Positions 10,901 to 22,300 of a DNA stretch of 64,000 bases are shown here, one piece after another. A program made the position numbers and the translations under genes. Every line of letters begins with the position of its first letter. Position 1 is the first letter of the stretch. This stretch comes from Rhodamnia argentea (Eukaryota; Streptophyta; Magnoliopsida; Myrtales; Myrtaceae). Below the pieces are notes generated by a model. The model had not been told where the DNA came from. It was given only the letters and a program-made list of their open reading frames with translations, and searched no databases. The stretch covers positions 35,966,934 to 36,030,933 of the forward strand of contig NC_063151.1 in the NCBI RefSeq assembly GCF_020921035.1, given 5' to 3'.

Positions 10901-12950
10901 TATATTTACCTTGGCTCAATGTTTGTGCTAAGTCACAATCATTCTGCTGGAATATGAATTTCGCTACTACTCTTTCATGATATTTCATGGGGTCCACCAT
11001 CATAAATATCTTCCAAATACAAGCTTCGCTTGGATTTTGCCATAATCATAGACCTTGTCTAACATAGATAAAATAAAATCATTATTACTTATAAATATAA
11101 ACGGAGAGCGAACACACACCTTGTCTAACTCAATAGTTACAAAAACTATTGACTCTATAGTTTTCACCTCACTACAAATATTATTTGTGTCAATTATCAT
11201 ACATGTACCTGATACCTCAACAATTTTGAGTTGCAACTCCACCTTGAGCAGAGCATCGTCCAAATCGTATAAGCATTGGCAATGAACTCCTACATAGAAG
11301 TACGTAAGACTCGTCAAGTGTAGCTTATCTACCGATATTAGGTTAATTTAATTCTGGGCGCTACAACCGATAGCCCAGTGCACCTTGTATAAAGCCTATG
11401 AATATGCACTTTCTTTCCCTCCCATCAAGTGTACCATTACTCACTCGAGCATTACACGGACAACTAATTTGGGCATCAGCATAAACACCTAGGTCCTCCT
11501 TGAGTAGTCATCATCAATTGTTAGCATAAACTAACAATATTCCCCGAAGGAAATTATGATAGCCTGCGAGCGTCCGAGTGATTATACTTTGCAACCTTCG
11601 TGACTTCTCTAACAATCGAACTAAAATGTACTTTCCGTTATTTGCTCGAGTTACAACACCGCCAACATTTAGTTCTTTAACTGTACAAACACACAATAGA
11701 TTACTTTCACTCGGAATCTTCAAGCTTCTCTCGCTTCTGTGCCTAAAATGTCATTGTCTCACCTTGAAGTTCATAGATGCCATTGTGCTTGATTTCTCTT
11801 ATTATTACCAAGGCAACCCAAACGATCTTCGGAACCCCCCATTCATAGATATAACAACACCCAATTAAATCTAAGGCTTACAAGGAAATCAAGTTTTTCT
11901 TCAATTTTGGAACATGCCTCACTATAGTCAATGTTTTTATAGTACCATCATGCATTCCGATTTTAATATCGCCAACACCCATTGCACTCATTATTATTTC
12001 TCGGATGCACTTTATGATAAATGTGCATTGATAAGTAGTAAACCAATTCATGTTTTGGTGTAGCGTGAAACGAACAACCAAAATCTAGAATCCATCCATC
12101 AAACTATGAATACTTAGTGACATACAAGACATAATCATAACTATCCGAATTATTATCAGCTATTGTCGGTAATGTCATCGGTAAACTCAACTATGATTTC
12201 CTTACCATTCTCATTCTTCAGCTTAAAGGTAATCCTTTCTAAAATACCCCATCTTGTCACAACTCCTATAGACAACACCACGAGTCATAGTCGACTACGC
12301 CTGTTCGAGGCTTATACTACTTATACTAATATGAGTTTTTTACATATGAAGCAGTAGACACATGTCTACCAAATTCTTTCCTATGGATATTGCCACTAAA
12401 AATTAAGTCAAGAACCCCATCAAATGTCAAGCTTGTTGAATGACTAATATCAATAATAGTAGTATTCCAACTATTAGGCAATGTGGACAATGTGGTCAAA
12501 GCTCGTACCTCATCTTCAAAGTCATTTTCAACTGGCGTCAATTGATTAACGGTCACATTAAATTCATTGATATGCTCAACAACCAACACACCTTCGTCCA
12601 TCTTTAAGTTAAGGATATGTCGCTTGAAATACACATTGTTAATCACAAAGGGCTTCTTGTACATGTTATGTAGGGAATTCATCAGTCCTACAATAGTTTT
12701 CAAAATGTTAAGCATGATGTTACAAGACAAAGTTAGTTGAATAGTATCTAATGCTCGTCTATCTAGCAAATTCCAATCGGCTTCCTTCATTGAATTTGGT
12801 TTCTCTCCAAACAAAGGTAAGTAAAGATAATTCTCAATCTTCATCTTTAAGAACTGAAATTCCTTCTCATTAAATCTATTGATTTTCACTTATCTTCTTC
12901 TGTGTTTATTGATTTGCTTCAATTCAGCCAAGCCTGGCTCTAATACCAAT
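10901..12950 (-). pseudogene. Degenerate internal region of minus-strand Copia relic
   Basis: Read on the minus strand, the region contains in order: a gag frame (12889-12326) with ADWNLLDRRALDTI and HINEFNV motifs; a protease remnant (12081-11878) with GVGDIKIGMHDG; a short post-integrase remnant near 11400 (KCIFIGF...GYRL) interrupted by stops; and an open stretch of 105 residues (11317-11000) close to the 3' LTR. Most of integrase and all recognisable reverse transcriptase and RNase H are missing. The internal length is about 2 kb, roughly half of a complete Copia. It is non-functional. Confidence 0.75.
12936..12948 (-). other. Copia primer-binding site, minus strand
   Basis: On the minus strand this reads TGGTATTAGAGCC, one base from the usual initiator tRNA-Met type site. 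It lies next to the end of the LTR at 12951. Confidence 0.75.
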
Positions 12951-13471
12951 TGTTGCAATAATAGGCAACCAAACAACATAATAGACAAAATTGAGAAAAT
13001 AAATTGGATACCATGTAACATATGTCCACGAATAGAGCAACAAAGAATTTTACTATACATTAAGCGATACAACGGAGATTACAACCACATTTGAGTTATT
13101 CGAACACTCTCCATGTTTTCCAACTATTTAATTACACCCAATAACTCATACCGCGTTTAACATCACAAGTACTCAAGCAATAATCTCTTAATCTCATCAA
13201 GGAATTGACAAATCTTACCACTAGATTTATTGATTTGAATACTTTTAAATTACTTCGGGGTGCAATTAACAAAAGTCGACTCTTGGATACTTGTCATCAT
13301 GATGACACTTCTTATATATACACAAAAGTTGGATCCAAAATGGAAAACTTTCTTTTAGGAAGCATAGTCAAACTAGGAAACCATTCAAACTTTGAAACCT
13401 CTTCAAATTAGAAAATCAACTTAAATTAGAAAAGTTTCCATTTCAATTTCAAACTCAAGACATATTTTCAA
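12951..13471 (-). repeat. 5' LTR of minus-strand Copia relic
   Basis: This is paired with 10382-10900. On the plus strand it starts TGTTGCAATAATAGG next to the primer-binding site and ends CATATTTTCAAC. I could not find a clear 5-bp target duplication around the pair. Confidence 0.7.
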
Positions 13472-14463
13472 CGGATATGATTATTCATTTTATTGTTGAC
13501 ATTCAAATAAAAAAATTAGAACTATTTGAAGCATAACATACCTATATTTCATTTAGTTGTGCTTCCTTCTTTTGGAATCTAGTTATTTTAAATATAGATT
13601 ATGTCATTTAAGACATATAATTCAAAGAAAAAAATCAATTGAATGAAAATGATATTTAGAGCCTGTAGGAATAAGAAAACCCAAATATTGTGAGGAAAAA
13701 GGTGAAATAAATTTGTGAAGAATGATTCAAGCCCTTCTTTTCTATCCCAAGTTGACAAACAATCACCAATTATGTGTATGTAAAAGTCACTCTACTACTA
13801 CATAACAAAGAATAATAAATATATGTAAAATTATGCTTTATAACTATAAGATTACGTGAAGCACGGTCCATGTAACTAGCTACGCGTTCGATTGATATTT
13901 CCACATCTATTAGTAGAAGATACAATTTCAAGTGTTGAACATTTTAATCGCTTATTTTGCTAACTATACTCGCATAAAGATAAATAATATTAACCTTCTT
14001 GAAGTGTAGAGCAAGGAAAGAGCAGTCACGATGTTGAATCGAGACAACTAGTTATGGAGTCTCCAGTGGGTCGGATGTCCTCTTATCCAGCAAAGTTATC
14101 ATCGAAGGAAGAAGATGGGACTTTATCTAAGCCTAAAGAACCAAACAAATTAGCCTTGCGACTCTCTATCTAATCATACAAAATTTGCTTTTTTTATAGT
14201 TTTGTTCTTGCAATGTTGTAGTTTCACCAACTTGAAACTTTCTAATTGAAATTTGCTTAGAACATTTAATTCTAGTACAAATAACAAGGTTAACCGATAA
14301 TAGATGTGCCAAACGTAGAAATTTAATATTTTAGAGGATAACATATGATAATTTATGAATTTTTCCTTTTTAAGATGATCATCATTTCTGAATCTTTTTT
14401 TACGTGTTTGATCAATTAAACTATAATTATAAGTGTCTATTTTTTTTATTTTGTTGCGTAGAC
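13472..14463. other. AT-rich DNA, no gene seen
   Basis: No ORF with coding character was found. I see no repeat that I can define. Confidence 0.4.
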
Positions 14464-15406
14464 TAAGGTTGCGTTTGGTCGTTTGGATAAAAATCATGAT
14501 TGGATATGTTTTTATCCTATTTTGTGTTTGGTAGATATCCAAGATATGATAAAGGTGATATGGCCCGGATAAAAATATCCTAGAATAGGGGATGAGATAA
14601 ATCTGAATAGAATTTCTTAAGAAAGCATAAGCGAAGAGAACCAACTTTTTTCACAACCACCGCCTCTCCTCAATGCCCGACCACCTCTCTACGGTGCTAA
14701 TCTACCTCTCCGGGGGTAGGGGGAGGGGCGGGAGGGCACCTCTCAAGTGGCGACGACCGTCAAGTGTGGCCGCCTCTTCGGTGGCGCCAGGCTGGGGCCT
14801 CCAGTGGCAAAGCCAGGTATCTTTACGACCTCATTCTTTAATCGATAATTTGGGGTGGTGATATGAGATTACATCCCTTGTTCTTTAATCGCACGAACTT
14901 TTTCAACATTCGAAAGGGGTCTCTATATATTATGAAGAACACGAGGTTGATCATCGACTTTCAAGGTAGCTCTCTTGAATGACCCGCACGAGTGCATCTT
15001 CAACTAGTGAAAATAAGTTGAATAATTTCATTATTCAGCACTTGTTTACTCACTCGATAAGACAACAAGCAAGGCTAGCGGATTGTTTTCAAAGGATTCA
15101 ACTCCAAATCAACACATCTGGTTCTATTGGGTCCGCTCGATCAATGTTGTGCCTAAATTTAGATGGCGCATACCTTTACTAAATAATAACTTACTAATTT
15201 GAACTCATCATTGACTAATTTCTATAGCTTTTTGATATTTCAGCAAAAACAGAGTCAATCTCAACTATGCCTTACCTCTACTTATTCGATATTATATTCG
15301 TAATTCACCAAACAGTAGACAAGATATGACAAAATTCTTGATTTTCATATCCCTTCCTATCCAGTTTTATCCTAACTAGAAATCCGGATGATCAAACGCA
15401 ACCTAA
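14464..15406. mobile_element. PIF/Harbinger-like non-autonomous element, 937 bp, TAA target duplication
   Basis: The element is 14467-15403. The ends are GGTTGCGTTTGGTCGTTTGG and, read inward from the right, GGTTGCGTTTGATCATCCGG. TAA is duplicated at 14464-14466 and 15404-15406. A 3-bp TAA/TTA duplication with a G-rich terminal repeat is typical of PIF/Harbinger. A GC-rich island at about 14670-14815 differs sharply from the AT-rich rest and may be acquired DNA. There is no transposase. Confidence 0.7.
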
Positions 15407-15688
15407 GGGGTTTTCTTCTAATGTTTAGAATTGCTTTTGACTTGTGATTTATTGACGTCGGTTTATTTTTTCCGCATTCTCAAATATATAAATCAGGCTA
15501 TTATCGCTCTTTTTCCACAATTTAATTTTTCTTTGAATCATAAATTAGATGAGCACTACATTTTAGTAATGATCGAACACATCTTAGTGTATTTATTTGG
15601 AATTGAATTGAAGCCCAAATTTAGGAAAAATTTCAAATAAGAACCCGAAGTATCATTACTTTTTCAAATAAGGACTTGAAGTGGAGCT

Positions 15689-16496
15689 TATTTCAAAGGG
15701 TTAATACCATGGAAAACCCCAAACCGGTACACTTGTGACAAATTTACCCCAAATTATTTTTTTGACCACAAAAAACCCTAAACCGGTACACCCGTGACAA
15801 ATTTACCCTAAACTGGTACACATGTGACAAATTTACCCTCCGTTAATTTTTATTAAATTTAACTATCAAATTGTTGATTTAGTGATATGTGATAGTTGAC
15901 GGCTATACCAATATGGGGTTTTAACCCTCTATTTGTTACATGTTTATCAATTTGAGATAGGCGATCTTCGGATCCGACGGGTAGGTCTTCGAGCCATCGC
16001 CTTTCTTTGTAAGATCGAAGACTTGCTTTCCATATCATTGTTACCGGGTTATCCCCATGGTCTCCATGGTCGGGATCTTCGCCACTGGCTGCCCCTAAGG
16101 CTTACCTATTTATGTCAAATCGTGAACCTCCTTCCTTCAGTAGTCTCTTCTTGTACGATGACACCATCCATAGCGCACGGATGGGTGGAGCACCAAGGGT
16201 TGTGTCCTCCCATACCGTAGTGGACCAAAAGCCAAAACAAAGTGACGATTTAACGGGGGGTGAATTTGTCACATGTGTACCAGTTTAGGGTATTTCGTGG
16301 TCAAAATAATTAGTTTAGGGTAAATTTGTCACAAATATACCAGTTTAGGGTTTTTGGTGGTAAAAAAAATAGTTTGGGGTAAATTTGTCACATATGTACC
16401 AGTTTGGGGTTTTTCGTGGTCAAAAAAATAGTTTGGGGTAAATTTGTCACGGGTGTACCGGTTTAGGGTTTTTCATGGTATTAACCCTATTTCAAA
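15689..16496. mobile_element. MULE with captured-looking segment, 790 bp, 9-bp target duplication
   Basis: The element is 15698-16487. TATTTCAAA flanks it at 15689-15697 and 16488-16496. The ends are perfect inverted repeats GGGTTAATACCATG. The left arm has three and the right arm four tandem subterminal units around 'gacaaatttacccc'. The centre (about 15957-16245) is not repeat-like and is shared with the neighbouring element at 16782-17603. Here it has a shorter left part (about 33 bp missing) and a 1-bp difference that breaks the reading frame seen in the other copy. No transposase, so it is a Pack-MULE-like non-autonomous element. Confidence 0.85.
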
Positions 16497-16772
16497 TAAT
16501 GCATGAAGTGCCCCCTTTATTTCAAAGAAGGATCTGACCAAGAACATTTTCGTCATTTGTTTTTTTTTTTCTTTGGGTATTGTTTTTTCCACTCTCACTA
16601 TGGCTAAAATACTCTCTAACGCATTATTTTGAAAATATTAACCTTTGTGGTCCCACCATATTTAATTATTCTTTATTTGCTTTTTCTTTTTTTTCTTTTT
16701 TGTGCCACTTTCCTTTTTTTATTTATTTCTCTGTTCTCTCTTTCAAACACACCCCTCCCATGCCAATAATAG

Positions 16773-17612
16773 ATAAGTTTTGGGTTAATACCATGGAAAA
16801 CCCCAAACTGGTACACTTGTGACAAATTTACCCCAAATTATTTTTTTGACTACAAAAAACCCCAAACCGGTACACCCGTGACAAATTTACCCTAAACTGG
16901 TACACATGTGACAAATTTACCCTCCGTTAATTTTCATTAAATTTAACTATCAAATTGTTGATTTAGTGACATGTGATAGTTGACGGGTATACCAATATGG
17001 GGTTTTAACCCTCAATTTGTTACAGGTCTATCAATTTGAGATAGGTGATCTTCGGATCCGACAGGTACGGTCTCGTGGAAGGCAAAAGCATTAGAGACGA
17101 GGTCTTCGAGCCATCGCCTTTCTTTGTAAGATCGAAGACTTGCTTTCTGTATCATTGTTACCGGGTTATCCCCATGGTCTCCATGGTCGGGATCTTCGCC
17201 ATTGGGCGCCCTAAGGCTTACCTATTTATGTCAAATCGTGAACCTCCTTCCTTCGGTAGTCTCTTCTTGTACGATGACACCATCCATAGCGCACGGATGG
17301 GTGGAGCACCAAGGGTTGTGTTCTCCCATACCGTAGCGGACCAAAAGCCAAAACAAAGTGACGATTTAACGAGGGGTGAATTTGTCACATGTGTACCAGT
17401 TTAGGGTATTTCGTGGTCAAAACAATTAGTTTAGGGTAAATTTGTCACAAATATACCAGTTTAGGGTTTTTGGTGGTAAAAAAAATAGTTTGGGGTAAAT
17501 TTGTCACATATGTACCAGTTTGGGGTTTTTCGTGGTCAAAAAAATAGTTTGGGGTAAATTTGTCACGGGTGTACCGGTTTAGGGTTTTTCATGGTATTAA
17601 CCCATAAGTTTT
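16773..17612. mobile_element. Second MULE of the same family, 822 bp, 9-bp target duplication
   Basis: The element is 16782-17603, with ATAAGTTTT at 16773-16781 and 17604-17612. It is almost identical to 15698-16487 but has its own target duplication, so it is an independent insertion and not a tandem duplication of the locus. Its central segment (about 17040-17355) holds an open frame of about 119 codons (17045-17404) that I cannot assign to a family. Confidence 0.85.
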
Positions 17613-18570
17613 TGACACCTCAACTTTCTCACTGGGACAAAAAGAGGTGTGTCACCGATACAAGCAATTGAGTAGTTGAAGCACATATTTGCAGAAACTT
17701 ATTCCTCACCAAACCGGTCCTCTTACATATCCACTTATTCAATTCAAAGTTGAATTGTAATGAAATACCCACCTCACATCTCTTCACTCTTCACCCTCGT
17801 TTCATCCCTTTCGCTCTCTGTGTTATTCATTTTCCCTTTTTGCATCAACATTTTGATTGATCGATCACGAAGACAAGAAAAAATCCCATTGAAGATTCAA
17901 TTCCAGGAGCTAAAGCACTCCCCCAAATCCTCATCAAGCTCATCGGCAATGTCTACTTCTCCATCTTCGTCTTCTTGGTCCTAATCGTCGTCGTCATTGC
18001 TGATTTGACATCACTAGCCTCCAGATCCGTAGCTCGAATTTGCCCTTGCCCCGACTAAGTCGTTTATGCAATTCGAAAATGCCACCTTCAAGAACGACAA
18101 TTCTCTAGAACGGTGAGGATTTTGCCCTCCTCACCCCCAAGGTCTCTCCTACTTCCGCGCCAATCTTGATCGTTAAGCCACTATTGCATGCGATTGAGAG
18201 GGTTGAAGAGGTTATTGTGAACTCGAACCTCAAGTCTAAGCCCTCAAAGGAGGCTCTGTTGCTTGTCAATTGTTTAAATTCCCATGTTTTGATCGCCGTT
18301 AATAAGTTCAACACAATAGCCTATAAGTCTATTGTGCTTTTGGGTATCAAACTCTGATTAGAGATTCAAAAACAAAAAGTGCAACTTGGCCTGAATGACA
18401 AGTGATAGAGGAGACCCCAAAGAAGAGCATTCTTCTTCTTCTTTTTCTTTTTACACATACTATTGAGGCTTGAACCATGATAAGATTAAGAGGGAACAGA
18501 AAGAAGGAAATTGTGTCCCACAAGAAAGAAAAGAAAAAACCAAACGAGACACTACAACCAAACAAAAATG
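17613..18570. other. Intergenic DNA with a gene-like but broken stretch
   Basis: About 17760-18360 looks like decayed coding sequence: a Ser-rich stretch at 17940-17984 and an open frame of 63 codons at 18166-18354 (AIERVEEVIVNSNLK...), interrupted by stops elsewhere. I could not recognise the parent gene. It could be a processed pseudogene or transposon cargo. Confidence 0.3.
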
Positions 18571-18890
18571 ACGAGGGCTAGATGGCCTTACCTAGGGCCG
18601 TCGAGGACCACGAGGGACGGCCTCGCCTTGCCCAAGCATAGCGGGCGAGAGCTCACCTCGCGGCCATGGAGGGCGGCCTCGCCTCGACTACCCTAGGGGA
18701 GGCTACCCTTGCAACTATTGAGGGGGGCCTTGCCTCGCCTAGGGCCAACGAGGGTCGCCTCGTACATCGCGCCTAGGTAGGGCTAGGCCGTCCCACGCGG
18801 CTCGAGGGGTCACCTCATCTGCCGCACGTGGACGGGACGAGGCCATCCTTCACGGTTGTCGAGTGCCTAGCCGGCCAACAAAACCAAGGC
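18571..18890. repeat. GC-rich degenerate tandem repeat
   Basis: A strongly GC-rich block sits in AT-rich surroundings. It is made of variations on 'gcctcgcc' and 'cgaggg', such as 'acggcctcgccttgcccaag'. It is probably the variable core of a transposon. Any frame here reflects composition and not a gene. Confidence 0.45.
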
Positions 18891-19241
18891 AAAAAAGAAA
18901 GAAAAAAAGGAAAAAAACAGAAAATAACAAAAATGATTTTGGTTTGGTCATTCTTTGAAATAAAAATGGCATTTCAACCTCATATTTAAAAAAATGTTTA
19001 TTTTAGATTCATATTTGAGAAAATGAACAGCGTATTTCATATTCTTATTTGAAATTTCTCCCCAAATTTACAGTACTAACGCCGAAAATCATGTCAATCT
19101 TTTTTATTCCAGCTGTAATTTAACAGTAGGAATTAGATATTTTTACTACGAAAGAAATTTCGAAAGTGATCGAAACTTCCTCTCTACCGTTTTCCTCTCC
19201 CCACCTTGCCTTCTGCCCCGTTTGGTTCTTCTATGTTCGCG

Positions 19242-19243
<2 letters not shown>

Positions 19244-19275
<32 letters not shown>
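19244..19275. repeat. (TC)n microsatellite in the TTI1 5'UTR
   Basis: About 16 TC units lie 39 bp before the chosen start codon. If the upstream in-frame ATG at 19233 were used, the repeat would encode Ser-Leu repeats, which is why I prefer the start at 19314. Confidence 0.85.
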
Positions 19276-19278
<3 letters not shown>

Positions 19279-19313
19279 CTAGCCCTGCGTTTCTTCGCGT
19301 CGAAGATCATCGG

Positions 19314-22300
19314 ATGGAGTCGATGGAGATGACGAGCTGCTTCATGGACGAGGAAGAAGCAGAGAAGAGGAGCAGAGTGTTCGCAGAGCTAAAACCTTAT
19401 TGCTTGGACCTGCTCGACCTCGTGCAACACCCCCAGAAGCACTCCCCTGCTCTCTCCGCTCTCCTCTGCTTCCTCCGCGACTCACCCACTGACTCTCTCC
19501 AGCCCTTCTTCGAGTACGTCCACTTCCCTCATCCTCCAACCTATATTTTGGTTTAGCGGGTGCTGTTGCGCTTGGTCTGGTACTGCAATTTGTCTGATAC
19601 GAATTTCGTCTCCTAGTTCCGGCCATTACGTTTGGGTCTTCAAAGTTCGTGTCGGTGCTATTTGTTGAATATAATCTCATTCTGCTTCTAGTTTTTTCTC
19701 AGATTGCCTCACATTGTCGTTGTTCATTTCCGTTTCCGCGACAAGTAGTAAAATTATGGAGGAATTAGGATGAAATTATGGTGTAGCTGCTGGCTTACGA
19801 GATGATTATTAGGTGGAGAACGTGTAAGTAATCATTCTGTTCAACATTTGAATGCACACGGGAAATACTCTTTACCCAAAAAAAAGTAAAAGAAAAAATA
19901 CACATAAAGAGTACCATTTAACTGAAGTATTTTATACCTGATTAGAGGTGCTGAAACTGGAATGTCTGTTGTTTGCTTACTGTTCTGGACAATAGCTTAG
20001 ATGCCTACTGTGTTTTACTCATATTATCTTGCTTTCCCCCTGTCTTGGGAGATGTATCTTTGTCTGGACTGCTGTCCTTTTGACATTAGCGTTTGCTTGC
20101 GTCCAGCTATACATTATTTCCGCTGCTGCTTCTGTTAGATGTGGCAGTTGATGACCGAACCCAGCACAAGATTGATCCCCAAGACCATGGGGTTTCATCT
20201 CATAAACCCCATAGGGTGAGTGATATAGCGGCAGAAGCTGTGCTTCAGTGTTTGGAGGAGCTTCTGAAGAAATGTTACTTAGGATCAGTCGATCAGGTGG
20301 TTAGGCTTTTCTCTTTTACCTTTCATATTGTCTATTGTCTGTATTTCCTTTTTGTTCCCTCGCATTTTGTGGCAACTTTTAGTGATGTTGAACTTCTATA
20401 TACTGCATAACCTGTGAATAAGCCTGGTCCACATCTTTAGTATGTGATGCTGTTCAAATAAATTTGACCTTTATTTTGTCCCTCTTCAAACTCTTTGTCA
20501 GTGTGCACTGCTGGTGCTACTGTGTGCTTCCGAACCTCACAGAACCTAAATGGTCATTGCAGTGATTTTTTTATAGCTTAACTCAGTGAAACTTGTTATG
20601 CAATGCGACACTTCTATGTGGTTGTTGTTAGGTTGGGACTATCTGTTAGTAGCAGGGAGGCACTGCTGTAGCTTTTGAAGGCGAAGAGCCTTTGAGATTG
20701 TTCCCATAAAAGTTTATGTCAGTATAGTTCTTACATTTTCTTGGTCTAATGCATTATGAGAACATCGTCATGGCAATAAGTTTGTTTCTTGGGAGACTCA
20801 TTACTTCCCTTTCCTAATTCCACGATACTGATTTTTCAATCGATTGGTGATGCATCACCTCCAAATTTGAGGCTAGGGATGATGCTGGATGTCAGGTCAC
20901 ATGTTCTCTTTATAGTTCATAGGCATCCTGAATGATGCCTACAAGTCGAATCATTTTCATATGTACTACGAAAAGCCTTAATATCAGATTCCTTGACCCA
21001 TTTCTTTTTGTTGGAATATCATCCGTTCTTCTTGCAGATGGTTGTGATACTAAAGAAATTGACTTATGGGGCTTTGCTTTCTCCCTCTGTGGCTTCTGAA
21101 GAGTTTCGTGAAGGAATTATCAAGTGTTTTCGGGCGCTTCTTTTGAATTTGTTGCCATGCTCTGATAGTTCTTGCTCGTGTGAACAAATTAACGGGTTTC
21201 CTTCTCTTTTAGTTGGTGATGATATGCTTACTCACCCTGTTAGACGTTCAAGACAAAACTTGGGAGGGGAATGTTTACTTGCATTTCTTCAGACTCAGAC
21301 TGCATCTGCTGCTATTGGACACTGGTTATCACTTCTCCTTGAAGTATGTAAAGTTTTGTCGGGCATTTCCTTGTTGAACTTCAAGCAAATTAATATGGAA
21401 TTAATGTTGGTGTTTATGCAAAGGCTGCAGATTTTGAGGCTGTGCGTGGGCATCGAGGAAGTGCAAAGCTTCGCATAGAAGCCTTCTTGACACTACGGGT
21501 TCTTGTTGCTAAGGTACTTCTACAAGTTATAGTGTTTAACATAGGGGTGGCAGTTCCTGACATGACATAGCGTGCGACTCTAGAACATAAGTAATTTAGT
21601 GAGAGAAACCCAAGCTCTACACGACTTAACTCAAAATCGACATGAAATGCCAGATTTTTATGGTACTGACTATAGGAATTCTACCTAATCTGCAAGCTTA
21701 AAATTGGTTGACAGCAAAGGTGTTTCAGTTTCGGAGAATTTCAACAGTATCAGAGTTGATGCGCTGAGAAGAATAAAAAAGGGCGCTGTGGTTCAAAGAA
21801 TAAATTCTTGCTGCTTGGATATTTTTGTCAACAGTTTAATGACACGTCTATGTATATTATAGTATAGATGTTGCAAATACCTTATTCCAATTGATCCTGT
21901 AATTTGTGAACAACAGAAGTGCCTTTTCTTTTTATGATAAATCAAGTTTGTACCCCAAATTGCTCGTGTCAATTTTTTCTCTGACTAGCTCAGATCTCTC
22001 TTGTTGCAAGAAATATATTTATGAGAAAGGTTTTCCGATGGAATTAAGGTTTCTTCATGGAATTGTTCGCAGGTTGGCACTTCTGATGCATTAGCTTTCT
22101 TTTTGCCTGGTGTTGTTAGTAAATTTACTAAAGTTTTGGGTTTCGCAAGAACGATGTCAAGTGGTGCTGCTGGCAATATTGAAGCAATCAATCAATCAAT
22201 TAGAGGATTAGCTGAGTATCTGATGATTGTTCTTGAGGATGATGCTAACTTGCTTTGCTTGGAGATGTCCTTGAATAGTAAGATGAATTCAGAGATTTAC

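Noticed and set aside
10382..13471. Complete active Copia element
   Set aside because: The internal region is about half the normal length, lacks reverse transcriptase, contains stops, and the LTRs have diverged.
18511..18696. Possible small gene in the GC-rich block
   Set aside because: The block is a degenerate repeat and any frame through it is open by composition.
19206..19313. N-terminal extension of TTI1 over the CT repeat
   Set aside because: It would encode Ser-Leu repeats from a microsatellite; the conserved part begins at or after 19314.
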